From Lingula anatina (lineage: Eukaryota > Brachiopoda > Lingulata > Lingulida > Lingulidae), in the NCBI RefSeq assembly GCF_001039355.2, contig NW_019774402.1, positions 6,717 through 27,800 on the forward strand: a DNA stretch of 21,084 nucleotides, written 5' to 3'. The notes under the pieces were generated by a model. The model had not been told where the DNA came from. It ran no database searches and saw nothing but the letters and a program-made list of their open reading frames with translations. Shown here piece by piece: positions 1 through 9,269 of this stretch (its first letter is position 1; the number at the start of each line of letters is the position of its first letter). The position numbers and the translations under genes were made by a program.

Positions 1-24
1 AAAAAAAAAAAAAAAAAAAAAAAA
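1..24. repeat. Poly-A run at window edge
   Basis: Twenty-four consecutive A residues open the window, 16 bases beyond the donor of the last visible ABCA exon. On the gene strand this is a poly-T tract inside an intron. It may be a simple repeat or a contig edge. Confidence 0.9.
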
Positions 25-40
25 GACCTCAATACCCTAC

Positions 41-158
41 CTGTAATCATCTGCAGAAGTGTCGACTTCCCCGAAGCATTTCCACCCAATAGAGCCAATG
101 TCTCGCCTTCAAACAAGTCCAGGGTCACATTGTTGACAACATTTCGCTTTCCGTAAAC
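41..158 (-). CDS. ABCA: ABCA exon 8: NBD1 Walker A
   Basis: The exon encodes VYGKRNVVNNVTL, then LFEGETLALLGGNASGKST and LLQMITG: strand 1, the A-loop region and Walker A of the first nucleotide-binding domain. The P-loop obeys GxxxxGKST but differs from the usual ABCA form GHNGAGKTT. Acceptor CATAAG, donor TTACAG/GTAGGG, phase 1. The rest of the NBD is off the left edge. Confidence 0.92.
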
Positions 159-3100
159 CTTATGATGGAGTAATAAAGAACATGCACTTTCATGAGTATT
201 GTTGCAATATGCATGATTGTTGCGGAGAATATTTGGGATAAATTGATGCATTTTTTCTCCATTTGACAAAGGGAAGAACCCTCTTTCAATACACTACATT
301 ACATTATACGTTTCAAAGAGTATTTTGTTTGGGCATAATGTTACATGCCACTGCCCTTTAGGAGAAAAACTAAAATGTAGAAAAAAGAAAAGATACCTTA
401 GTCAGTCTTAACAGCGACATCCATGGTAGGCGTTCAGTTTGAAAGCTCTCCGTAGCACTTCCCTCCTCCTGCTGTATTGATGAAAATGGCGCTTGACCAA
501 CTTTCTGCTTCTTTCGATTCCGCATAAGCCACTAAAAATTTTTAATTTTGTAATTTTGTTTTGGAATGGAGTTACATTGACGACAATACAGAAACTTATT
601 CAATATTCCAGGATATTGTCAAAATTGAAGGATCAGCCCAAGAAGAATTCTAAAAAGATTAACAGAAAGCAATGATGGTTAGCACAAAAGATATATCTGG
701 AAATTTCAACAGCGTTTTTTATAAACCCTGAATTAACCTTATCTAAAACCCTTGAGAGAATAACACTGGAAATCTAACCGTAACGCCAATAATTCACCCA
801 TTTTGTTTGCCAATAAGAGAGCTACTTGTATAACTTTAACATTGATAATACCAAGACAAATTACCTCGAAAGGAAACAGCCACGGTTTCGGAACTCCCCC
901 TGGACCTGGAAACACCTTGCTGAAATACCATGTTATCAACATGAATAGCATAATGTCCGCGGCAAAGGCAATTAAGACCTCCCCGATGGAAAAGTTGTCA
1001 CCAAATGTCGTGTGCTGCATTATATTATCCCAGCGTAGGCCTACATGGAGGTAATATAAAGAAAAAAAGAGAAATTAAAATATGTCAGAACATGCATCTC
1101 GATCATTTGAAAAGCGTGAAATGAACACTGGAAAATATGACATGTCGATTTTTCAAAAATATGACCAATGTACTGAGCTATTGAATGCCCTGATTTTAGT
1201 GTGTATAAATTGCGCCAATTAAGAAACCCCAGGGCGCAGTTTCTCCATGAACATGTTATTTAGAATATACGTCTGGTAATTTCACAAGAAAAGAAATTAA
1301 ATATCATTGACTTACCCACGTACTCAACTTACTTCTGGACCCTCCCCCCCCCTCCCCTGTATGTAGGTACATGTGGCAGGACAATCATTTTAATAAAGGG
1401 AGAAATCTTTGAGATCCACGGGTACTAGTATATGTATTTTTGCACGGAACATTCGTCACGTCCATTTCATATTCAGTGGAAAACTACAAATCCGGACCTA
1501 ACAGAATCCGCATCGGAAAGTGTTCATTTGCAAAAAGTGAACCAAAGAATAAAGATAATATATACGTCAACGGATTGTGAAGGCCTGCTCGGATGGGGGC
1601 AGGTTAAAATACCTTAACTGTTGATATACGATTATTCTTACCTCCGTTCAGTGGAGAGCGGCAGTAGATGAGGATCTGCAAAGCGCCCATCTTGAGAGCA
1701 AAGTTTGGCAGTAAACACATTGCCAGTTTTTGTGATTTCGACATGAATTCGTAAAATAACGGTGTGCTTAGACAGGCGGGGACAAGGTACACCACCATGA
1801 ATAGCGCTATGGCGGCAACTTTAAAGAATGAAAATTATAATGGCCTATGTATTACGTATGTATTACAGATTATTACAATTATTACAGAGTATTACAACTG
1901 TAAAAATATAAAAATTATAAGTATCATGGATTCTTTTTAAAATATCTAAATCAAAGCTAATGGTCACCTAATAAGTACAGTTTAGCTTTTATCAAAAGAA
2001 CTAAATCATAAAGTTGAATAGGGCAGTAAAACTGAAGTAAATCCAGATATCATTTTAAATGCTTTTATCTAATAAATATTGTATGTTCTTACTTCATCTC
2101 CATGATAACATATTTTATTCAAATAGGATGGCATGTCTAGTAACACTTACCTGTAGAGTTAACTAAGCTGCACACAAAGCACAATAAGATGGTCGATATG
2201 GCGTATAGCAAGAGGAACAGAAACACAACATATTGGTTTATGATGGTGGCCAGGCTGCCACCATCTTCACTCGAACCAGCAGATAGAAATAGTATTGACA
2301 ACACGACCATCATGATGACGTATGGTATGCTCCAGTACAAGAACCAAGAGAGCCAATATGCCTTGTCTGGCACGCCACACGTTTTCAAAAGAACCTATAT
2401 ATAAAACAACATAATTCCAAGTGATCAAAAAGGTGGATGGCGTTGTATGCAATCTATCCAAAATTGTTTTATCACACTATCCTATTGGATCAACTTAACA
2501 GCCACGTGGATGCCTTTATTTGGCTGTTTAATACCGTAATTTGAAGCCAGTCACTCTACCATTACTTACACTGTATAAACCTTTGTTGCTGTTCTTTTCT
2601 TAATTATAGATCATCACATTATTTATCCTTTTCGCACGCTACTTGCTTTTAAAACTAAGCTCCACATGTTAAATGTATCAAATATATTTACAAATGTATA
2701 TATTGCTGTATGCAAGTTGTAATTTGTTCTTCCCGACTAGAACCGTGAAATAGAAAGGCGATAATTTTAATTGTTTTAGGAGGTTGGCAGAACCCTTTGT
2801 AGACACAGGTAACCAAATGTTATTTTTCGTACACTTTCCATCGTATACACTTACTTTTAGTCCCGTTTCCTTTTCATATGATATTCCTCGGGTAACTTCC
2901 AAAACTAAAGATATACAGCCAACAATCACAACGGCGGCAAGGGGCTCGGAAAAGTAACTCAGTTGATCAGTCTCAAAGTAACTACTTGTCTTGTGCTCCA
3001 GCGTTGGGAATCGCTTGAGTCGTGTAGGAAAAGGGCGAAGAGGAGATTTCGAAATCATCTTGATGTAAGATTTGTCCACAGAATCTTGGATGGCAAGAAA

Positions 3101-4266
3101 ACCGTTTTTGTCGTATTCTGGAGATGAATAATTTGTATGCACATTTTAAGATGATTTTTAAAAAAATCATAATAATAATGGTACTGAAACGTGCCATTGA
3201 CTAATTCTATGTTACGAATGAGATACTGAAAGGATGACATGTATTAATGGATTTTAATTATACTCTTCCCTGTTCTGTTATGTATTTCAAGTGTTATGTG
3301 ATATACAAATAAAAATCTATCTAATTTATCCCGACTCACAAAAGTACAAAAACATTCGTCTTACCCGGGCCAGTTTCGAAATAGAACGCTCTTAAGACGT
3401 TCGTAAACCACTCTCTTGTGTGATGTAACGACGGTTCTGAACGGAGGCGGATGGTGTATCCGAACTTGGAGGTTGGCATACCATAGTCAAAACTTTCGTC
3501 ATTGAAGACTACCCCGCCCACAATATCAAATGTTTTTGGATTTTGCTCGACCAAGTCTTCCAACGCCTTACTGTTTTCTAGTCGATACACTGAGGTAAAT
3601 AAAAGTGATTAAAGATAAATGATTAAAAGTAAGACTAAGTTGAAGCATTTTTGTTTGTTTGTTTTGAGGCTGAGCGCCTTAATTTTACTTAGTGACATTT
3701 CGTTGAAAACTGGGCATTACTCATCGAACTCGACAATTCTCTCTCCGCATTGTAAGATAAAGTAATCTTAAATATGTTTTACACAGTTATTTGCCTCTTT
3801 AAAAAGTTCTTTAGTACAATGAACTGGTAATAACCCTTCTCTTCCATCTCAAACATATTTGGTGATCAAATATGCCTAACATAGTTAATGCACTATTCAA
3901 CTATTTTGTCTTTCAATATTACGTACCCATGAACGACTGACCAAGTGTTGATTGGCCCAGATAGTACTTGAACCACCCAAGAAACTCTTGCGGGGTGTGG
4001 TTCCCGCGGCTTGTTGCGGGCGCAACTCCAAGACCCAAACAAAATGCCCCGGGTACCCCCGGATATTGGAAATCTTTTTGTGGACTGAAGGTTTCATCGG
4101 GGACGGTGGTGACTTCCGATCCTATGTCTATGGTAAATTCGTAAGCAATAGGAATGGCAATTGCTGCACAAAACAGCAAGAGAGTGATGCACGTGTTAAG
4201 CTTATGGCGCCGTGTGTATTGAAATCGTAACCACAGCAACTGCCACGTGGCACGCAGGAATGCCAT
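41..4266 (-). CDS. ABCA: ABC subfamily A transporter, 5' part (8 coding exons)
   Basis: This is the N-terminal 559 codons or so of a full-size ABCA transporter, a membrane pump that moves lipids or related molecules using ATP. Exons in gene order are 4266-3927, 3589-3365, 3117-2855, 2394-2151, 1818-1642, 1040-865, 531-397 and 158-41. All junctions are GT-AG, and the phases (1,1,0,1,1,0,0,1) join without a break, so the gene looks intact. Order of parts: cytosolic start with TM1 (LLLFCAAIAIPIAYEF), a short extracellular domain containing GFLAIQDSVDKS, TM helices, the family motif VFPGPGGVPKPWLFPF, a linker, then Walker A (GGNASGKST). The modest first extracellular domain and the sequence pattern recall ABCA3 rather than ABCA1/ABCA4. 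The rest of NBD1, TMD2 and NBD2 lie outside the window. The exact ABCA subtype is inferred. Confidence 0.93.
397..531 (-). CDS. ABCA: ABCA exon 7: cytosolic linker before NBD1
   Basis: A 45-codon phase 0/0 exon with no in-frame stop encodes a polar linker beginning WLMRNRKKQK and ending LLRLTK, which runs into VYGKRN of the next exon. The linker is variable between ABCA proteins. The call rests on phase, position and good splice signals (TTTTTAG; AAG/GTATCT). Confidence 0.78.
865..1040 (-). CDS. ABCA: ABCA exon 6: last TMD1 helix and VFPG motif
   Basis: The exon encodes LRWDNIM, a hydrophobic helix, and WYFSKVFPGPGGVPKPWLFP, the strongly conserved 'WY.eaVfPG.yGvP.PWyF' exit of ABCA TMD1. The acceptor lies inside a GTAGGCCTAC palindrome at 1035-1044. 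Donor TTCGAG/GTAATT, phase 0. Confidence 0.92.
1341..1356. repeat. C-rich tract in ABCA intron
   Basis: A run made almost wholly of C lies in the 600-bp intron between exons 5 and 6. On the gene strand it is a G-run. No coding signal was seen in the rest of this intron. Confidence 0.7.
1642..1818 (-). CDS. ABCA: ABCA exon 5: TM5 and following loop
   Basis: The exon encodes a hydrophobic segment (AAIALFMVVYLVPACL), then MSKSQKLAMCLLPNFALKMG. This is the conserved 'sqKl.cclLpn.AmamG' region before the last TMD1 helix. Acceptor TTTAAAG, donor CGGAG/GTAAGA, phase 1 at both ends. Confidence 0.88.
1851..1896. repeat. Phased ATTAC repeat in ABCA intron
   Basis: ATTAC recurs at 1851, 1862, 1872, 1881 and 1891, a spacing of about 10 bases. 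It is a short degenerate tandem repeat within the intron between exons 4 and 5. Confidence 0.6.
2151..2394 (-). CDS. ABCA: ABCA exon 4: TM3-TM4
   Basis: The exon encodes CGVPDKAYWLSWFLYW, the counterpart of 'mGL..w.hWlaWfl' in ABCA transporters. It is followed by two long hydrophobic helices around IMMVVLSILFL and VVFLFLLLYAISTILLCFV. Acceptor ATATAG, donor TACAG/GTAAGT, ending in phase 1. Confidence 0.9.
2855..3117 (-). CDS. ABCA: ABCA exon 3: end of extracellular domain and TM2
   Basis: The exon carries the family signature NGFLAIQDSVDKSYIKM, then a PFPT segment, a hydrophobic helix (AAVVIVGCISLVLEVTRG) and EKETGLK. The last corresponds to the EKE-xxLKE element after TM2 in ABCA proteins. 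Acceptor CTCCAG, donor AAA/GTAAGT, phase 0 at the 3' end. Confidence 0.9.
3365..3589 (-). CDS. ABCA: ABCA exon 2: first extracellular domain
   Basis: The exon encodes VYRLENSKALEDLVEQNP, then FDIVGGVVFND and FGYTIRLRSEP. This matches the 'vGGvvF...ytIRlr' core of ABCA extracellular domain 1. Acceptor CCTCAG at 3591-3590, donor CCCGG/GTAAGA; it begins and ends in phase 1. Confidence 0.88.
3927..4266 (-). CDS. ABCA: ABCA coding exon 1: start and TM1
   Basis: The start codon at 4266-4264 sits in a strong animal context (ATCACCATGG) and opens MAFLRATWQLLWLRFQYTRR, typical of an ABCA N terminus. A hydrophobic helix follows, then the beginning of the extracellular domain. An in-frame ATG lies 33 bases upstream, but a splice acceptor (TTATTCAG, exon from 4287) falls between the two. 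The first coding exon therefore probably begins with 21 bases of 5' UTR and a further upstream UTR exon is expected. The donor is ATGG/GTACGT, phase 1. Confidence 0.88.
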
Positions 4267-4291
4267 GGTGATGAAACGGTGGGTAACCTGA
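4260..4291 (-). promoter_or_regulatory. ABCA translation start context and 5' UTR splice acceptor
   Basis: Read on the minus strand, TTATTCAG (AG at 4289-4288) is followed 21 bases later by ACCATGG. This is the evidence for choosing the ATG at 4266 and for a non-coding first exon further upstream. No TATA box or other core promoter could be assigned. Confidence 0.5.
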
Positions 4292-4390
4292 ATAACCAAT
4301 TCATTATAAACTGAATGTGTTTTTTCGCTGCTCTATTTAATTTGACAATGGGTATTGTAAATGACTGTATGACTCTCTTTGCACGACTAG

Positions 4391-4391
<1 letters not shown>

Positions 4392-4421
<30 letters not shown>
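4392..4421. repeat. (CT)n microsatellite
   Basis: About 15 uninterrupted CT units lie 130 bases upstream of the ABCA start codon. It is purine-rich on the gene strand (GA repeats) and could fall within the 5' UTR or promoter of that gene. Confidence 0.95.
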
Positions 4422-4424
<3 letters not shown>

Positions 4425-4442
4425 ACACATGCGCACACATTT

Positions 4443-4473
4443 ACACACACATGCACACACACACAGACACGCA
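4443..4473. repeat. (CA)n microsatellite, interrupted
   Basis: An imperfect CA repeat broken by TG and GA/CG steps sits 20 bases from the CT repeat. Together they make a compound microsatellite. No gene was seen from 4300 to 4690. Confidence 0.9.
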
Positions 4474-4824
4474 CTGTAAAATAAATGCACATCGTTGTGA
4501 TTAATTCACCAGTTGATTTAAGGGCATTGTCAGCATCCCCCTAATTATCCACCTCAGGCATCATTACTACTCAGGGGTGGATCCAGATATATTTTCTGAC
4601 AGGCTTCCGAATTATCTTTATTGATCCATCCTTCATTTTTGACCGTCGTCCGACAGAAGAAATTAGATATCTGTCAATGTAATCTTGAAAATCTGACCGT
4701 CTTCCGGAAGACCCAGAAGACGGCCTCACACAACAAAAAGTTGATAAAATTGAATCCATCCAGATAAGAGCATGTAAGATTATATTCCCAGAGCTGCCCT
4801 TTGATGGGGCACTTGAAACGTGTA

Positions 4825-4869
4825 AACTTATCACTCTTGCTTGTAGAAGAGATGAACTATCTAAACATT
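4825..4869 (+). repeat. 45-bp direct repeat, copy 1
   Basis: The stretch from AACTTATCACTC to TAAACATT recurs without change at 5076-5120, 251 bases downstream. Copy 1 lies in the coding tail of the LINE fragment. Confidence 0.9.
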
Positions 4870-5075
4870 ATTGCATAACACCTACTTCGAAGGACACAAA
4901 ATCCATCATTTGCTATCAGAGATAAATGAAAGTTCCTACACTTTGCGCCGGGGTTATAAGTACACTATGCCAAAACTGAGGACTGTACGATCATCCAAAA
5001 CTTTTATCCCATGGGCTTTATCAAATTTTAAGAACTTAGGCTTTTATGAACTTTTAATGTGTTTCGAATTATTTT

Positions 5076-5120
5076 AACTTATCACTCTTGCTTGTAGAAG
5101 AGATGAACTATCTAAACATT
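5076..5120 (+). repeat. 45-bp direct repeat, copy 2
   Basis: This is an exact second copy of 4825-4869. It is followed at once by GCTATCAGA, which in copy 1 occurs 42 bases further on. Copy 2 thus looks like a duplication that lost an internal piece. Confidence 0.9.
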
Positions 5121-5243
5121 GCTATCAGAACAGACTCTCAAAAGAATATGTGTTGGCGGGACTGCTCTTAAAATCGTTTTAATTACTGTTTTTATTGTAT
5201 TATTTTACACATTTTTTTTTACTCATCTTTTAAGGTGGTTTTA

Positions 5244-5269
5244 GTAATAAATAAATAAATAAATAAATT
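5244..5269 (+). repeat. (AATA)n tail of the LINE fragment
   Basis: About six AATA units end the LINE fragment, in the position expected for a non-LTR element 3' tail. Confidence 0.85.
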
Positions 5270-5270
5270 T

Positions 5271-6600
5271 AACACTTACAAGCATATTTTAAGATTGTGC
5301 ATCTCACCACTATTTGTTTTTATTGCAAAATCCAACTTTTTAAGTTGCAAATAATTACATGATATTATTATAAAAAAATCCGCCCCTCTATTGTGAAAGT
5401 TATTCGTCTTACATTTCCACAATACTATATTAATTTATGGACGATACATTCTGAAGTCACAAGTGTTAAAGAATATGCGGTAGTCGTGTTCGATAACCAA
5501 AACATCGCATGGACTTTGTTCAAGTACATGAGAGTTACGTGCTTATCGTGTTTAATCAATGGTCAGATAAGATTTTGTTGGTACTGTCGACTATCTGATA
5601 ACCGCCTGGCTTCGCCACACAAGCGCGAGCGCCGCGCGTGTCCGTTTAACGTGCTTTCAACAATGTTGCTTAGATTAATGTGATATCTTTATCAATATGT
5701 TGTTACGCTTAGTACGTTACTGATACCGGTTTGATGGGGTGACTGTTTGATTGGTCACGAATAGCATCATAAATTGATATTTTAAACGTCTATCAAAGTA
5801 AACAATGTTGCTAAATGATTGCTTAAATTGATTTTGATTGAGTTTAAGTAGTATCTCTCTTTAAATCCCTTTGTCGAACTCCTATTCCATCGATACAGGA
5901 CATTTATCCAAACGCGTTTCAGGCCATTTTATGATTTCGTTCAACCCGAACAGACATTCAAACTTTGATTTAAAATTTTTGGATTATTGACAAAAATATT
6001 TTATCAAGTGCCCAAACGCGCCTTTTTACTTTCACTTTCCATATTGTTTTTCAAATGGTGCTGCCTATGAGAAGCAATAACCGGAACGTTATAAACCGTA
6101 TCTGAAATTGCACAATTAGCGAGAAGCTTAAGTCTTGGAGTGATTAAGTCTTCTTAATACTGACATAGACTCTTAAGTTGCCTTTATTGGCAAATATTGC
6201 AAGAACTACGTTTAGGAAAACAAGCAATACCTACAAATTCAAAGGGCGCCCTTCAAATGGTTCCTCCTCTATTATTGACTACTATTCAATGCCAGCTAGA
6301 ACTGTTGCCATTACTCTCTTCTCTGTTTCCGCGCCAGAGTATTACTACACTGTACAGATAACCGTGGCTGGCACATGACACAGCAACGTCCAGGCTGGAC
6401 ATCCTGTACCATGTGACTTATTATCGTCATTATCACGGAAATATATGACCCTGGGTTTGAGGGTGCTTACGCGGAAATTTTCTGTTGAAACTGCATTCAA
6501 ATATACATTTGATCCATGGTCGCATTAACTTCAAATTCGGGGTGCATGGTAGGTCACAAAAATTGGTTCTCAACAAAATAGGTCTACAGTAGTAAGAGGG
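5271..6600. other. Intergenic stretch, no gene recognised
   Basis: Short open frames on both strands (for example 5393-5683 and 6178-6378, plus) show no domain, signal or splice structure I can recognise. A small GC-rich patch lies at about 5600-5645. Nothing else stands out. Confidence 0.6.
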
Positions 6601-6622
6601 CACTTTGGCGTAACAAAGGAAA

Positions 6623-6828
6623 TGACGTTAAATGACGTAAAACCCTTTGTTTTAATGACGTAACAGGACAAAGAAAAATTATAGCGTACAATGGGACATG
6701 ACGTAACAAGTAAACAAATATGTTTATATTTGTATTGCCATGGTAACAGAATTTTGTTGTGACAAAATGATGATGTCGCTGGACACGTCTGGACATGTGG
6801 GACGTTTGTTTATGTTTTGCTATGACGT
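6623..6828. promoter_or_regulatory. Cluster of five TGACGT (CRE/ATF-like) sites
   Basis: TGACGT occurs on the plus strand at 6623, 6633, 6656, 6699 and 6823. Three are TGACGTAA and the last is the full palindrome TGACGTCA, the classical CREB/ATF site. Five copies of this 6-mer in about 200 bases of AT-rich DNA is well above chance. Whether it is a working enhancer, or part of a repeat, cannot be told from sequence. Confidence 0.4.
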
Positions 6829-6931
6829 CACAGGGCAAGTCTGATCATGTTAATTTCAATTCTTTAATGCATATTTATTAAAAGATACAAAATAAAGTAA
6901 AGCAAAACAACATAGAATTGTATACATAATT

Positions 6932-6937
6932 TTTATT
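6932..6937 (-). terminator. Candidate polyadenylation signal for the 7001-7880 polymerase
   Basis: AATAAA on the minus strand lies 64 bases past the stop codon of the polymerase fragment. A second AATAAA is at 6874-6879. This is a weak call because the region is AT-rich. Confidence 0.35.
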
Positions 6938-6942
6938 GAAAT

Positions 6943-6962
6943 AAACACACACACACACACAC
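6943..6962. repeat. (AC)n microsatellite
   Basis: About ten AC units lie between the polymerase stop codon and its candidate polyadenylation signal. Confidence 0.95.
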
Positions 6963-7242
6963 AATATGTACAATAATACTACAAATTATCTAAAAATTTC
7001 TTAATAACCATATGGTAATGTGTTAATTCCGTCTGGCATTATTGCTCTCTTTGTATAGACCATTCTGTAGGTCTTTTCTTCTAATTTTGAAGTGAGTTCT
7101 TTTGTAGCAACGTTACGCCTAATATTGTGATTGGTCACAGTGACTTTCTCTGGACCTTCTTTGTGTATCATTTTCTTTAATGTTTCAAAATTTACTATTT
7201 GTGATGTGGTATAGTTAAGACTGATACCACGCACTTTGCAAA

Positions 7243-7430
7243 TAGTTTTGCCATTGAAAGTCTGGTAGGCATAATTTTTTGGACCCCCAGACACGTACGT
7301 TGTGATGTAATCACCGTCTTCAAGCTCGTCTGTGTAATCGCCTAAATGTGTGCCCATAATAGAATTTAGATAATTTTTGGTTTCGTCACTGCCGTCGTCA
7401 ATGAAAATGATACTATCAGTATCAAAATAC
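7243..7430. repeat. 188-bp duplication, copy 1
   Basis: This repeats at 7432-7618 with only a few mismatches (for example CGTACGTTG against CGTATGTTG). The two copies abut at the single N at 7431. It covers motif C and the SGGPKNYAY region of the polymerase. Confidence 0.9.
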
Positions 7431-7431
7431 N

Positions 7432-7618
7432 CAGTTTTGCCATTAGAGTCTGGTAGGCATAATTTTTTGGACCCCCAGACACGTATGTTGTGATGTAATC
7501 ACCGTCTTCAAGCTCGTCTGTGTAATCGCCTAAATGTGTGCCCATAATAGAATTTAGATAATTTTTGGTTTCGTCACTGCCGTCGTCAATGAAAATGATA
7601 CTATCGGTATCAAAATAC
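7432..7618. repeat. 188-bp duplication, copy 2
   Basis: This is the second copy of 7243-7430. Removing either copy leaves a simple polymerase exon, as expected if two reads or haplotypes were not merged across a gap. Confidence 0.9.
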
Positions 7619-7936
7619 AAAATATTTTCACCAAAAAATTCTAAAGATTCGTATAATTTGAGCCTAGCGTGTGCGGTGGTGTAAGCCGCAATCACAACGT
7701 TCGTGTTATCGGAGGATATTTCGGCGGGATTTGTTCGATGATAACGTATTTCGGCGACGTCATCGTTTAAGAACATAATGTTGCTCACTTCGAGTTTCTT
7801 ATCAAGTAGAATCCCGAAATACTCGTCGACATCGCCTACGTATTCTGTTTTGTCCATGTTTGTCTTCTGACCAAATTTACCTGAAATATAGAAGAAGAAA
7901 AAAATAATTAAATTGTAATAATCATGACGCATCATA

Positions 7937-8371
7937 AAGAAACAGCAGATTTTTTTTCTGATACAAGTTCAACTATTTTCTGTTCATCTTAGAAAATCAG
8001 AAATTACACCGATGAAAACGCGTATTAAGATATTTTTCTACACATGGTCGCGTTTAAACATTATAGTTTTCATTATGTTTTGAAACCATAAATTCAAGAA
8101 AACACAGATCATATGGATAAATGTACGTTTATTTGTATTCTTCATTGCAATACACACGGTGGTAATTGACAAACTCTGTCTCTGTTTCATTGAACATCAC
8201 ATCTAATGCGTTAACTACTGTTAAATATTTGAATTGACTTTATATTATACAGTTCTTTTCAAGGTAGGTATTTACACAGGTAGAGTAATGTAATAACCTT
8301 TTACGTCTTGCTTTCCAAACACGCTTCTGCTGCACCACATTATATTGGATTTACAGCTAGGCAAAATAAGT
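7937..8371 (+). repeat. Left terminal inverted repeat
   Basis: The reverse complement of this stretch matches 14160-14580 with few differences over more than 400 bases. It shares blocks such as GAAACAGAGACAGAGTTTGT and TTTAAACGCGACCATGTGTA. The outer end is AAGAAACAGCAG, and its inverse ends the right repeat at 14830. Confidence 0.88.
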
Positions 8372-9269
8372 TTGTCAAGGTAGTGAGAGGGGTGAATAAT
8401 GTACAATCAAATGTCTTAAGGTTGTCTTCGAATAATGTGCAACAGAAATATGTTCTTCCTTAAAATTCTGTTAAATGAACAGCCAAAGATAAGTTTTTCC
8501 TTGTCAAGTGAAAAAATGTACACTTAAACGTCTAAAGGTGCAGTGGACACACCGTCTTCTAAAACATTACGTTTACAATAATAATAACTGAATGCATCTT
8601 TTTGCTGTACATAGGAATACATGCTATTTTTTAACAACCTTATGCCTCTATTCTCACCATTTCCACTCTTTCTATTCAGCAGTACATCTAAATACTTAGT
8701 TTCATCTATGTCATTGTTGTTTCTATTAACACCTTTACAGCTAAATTTCGGCTTTGTTTCTCCCCCAAAACAATGATATATGTCTTACTACAAAGGCCAA
8801 CGATACCGTCGCCAATCCACTCGGCTTTAAATAACCCCGGCGTTCTTTTATCATAGGCCTCATTTCCTGGTGTATCAGTGAGAGGAAACCAAATATGTTT
8901 TTCAGCTTCGTACTGCTTACGCATATCGGGTTTTATCACGGCTTCCAAGCTATCTGCCGAAAAAGCAATGTAGGCGGAATCTGTGTCCATTTCACAATAT
9001 TGGAAGTCGGACGGATCCACGAACTTAAGCATGAATTCATAATAAAATTCCAACATGCGCAGCTTGGCATACTGATACACCATGACCCCGATTTGAATGG
9101 GTAAATCGTATTTGATGACTTTTTTGTTTAGTTCGATCTCATACGTGTCGTCAGTGATTTGATCTAAGTGCCGAAAGCGGGGGTTGTTCACTTTACGAGA
9201 TGCCTTAGCTTCACCGCAATATTCCACATCACGCTGTTTTTCTTTATTGGTTACTGTTTTACCGTACCC

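Larger units (their letters stand above)
4690..5270 (+). mobile_element. 3' end of a LINE (Jockey/CR1-like non-LTR element), decayed
   Basis: On the plus strand one frame reads VDKIESIQIRACKIIFPEL and then a segment ending ACRRDELSKHY. From about 4890 another frame reads HHLLSEINESSYTLRRGYK and TFIPWALSNF. These fit the C-terminal tail of Jockey/CR1-type reverse transcriptases (IQ.RA.RII, RR.eL, HHLLp, SFIP.a). A frameshift near 4880 splits the frame. A 3' tail of ATAA units follows at 5244-5269. The catalytic RT part is absent, so this is a typical 5'-truncated copy. The clade is uncertain. Confidence 0.65.
7001..7880 (-). pseudogene. Protein-primed family B DNA polymerase, C-terminal exon (Maverick/Polinton type)
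   Basis: This encodes the C-terminal palm and thumb of a DNA_pol_B_2 family polymerase, the replicase of Polintons and related DNA viruses. Visible parts in order: the end of motif B (GKFGQKTNM), AAYTTAHARLKLYE, motif C (YFDTDSIIF), LGDYTDEL, the conserved SGGPKNYAYQT, and a C terminus PYGY before TAA at 7003-7001. Upstream is a convincing splice acceptor (a poly-pyrimidine tract, then TTTCAG at 7881), and the reading frame fits a phase 1 intron within motif B. The 5' half of the gene is not visible. A 188-bp duplication around an N at 7431 breaks the frame and is probably an assembly fault. It differs clearly from the polymerase at 8524-11156. I call it a pseudogene because it is incomplete; a spliced live gene is possible only if the 5' exons exist elsewhere. 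Confidence 0.8.

Noticed and set aside
2189-2404. Plus-strand open frame over an ABCA exon
   Set aside because: Antisense shadow of the exon at 2151-2394.
4128-4490. 120-codon minus-strand frame over the microsatellites
   Set aside because: Its N-terminal half is translated CT/CA repeat and the rest overlaps the real ABCA start exon in another frame.
5393-5683. 96-codon plus-strand open frame
   Set aside because: No recognisable domain, splice signals or context. Length is not surprising in this window.
6584-6838. 84-codon minus-strand frame over the TGACGT cluster
   Set aside because: No domain; the composition is explained by the repeated TGACGT motifs.
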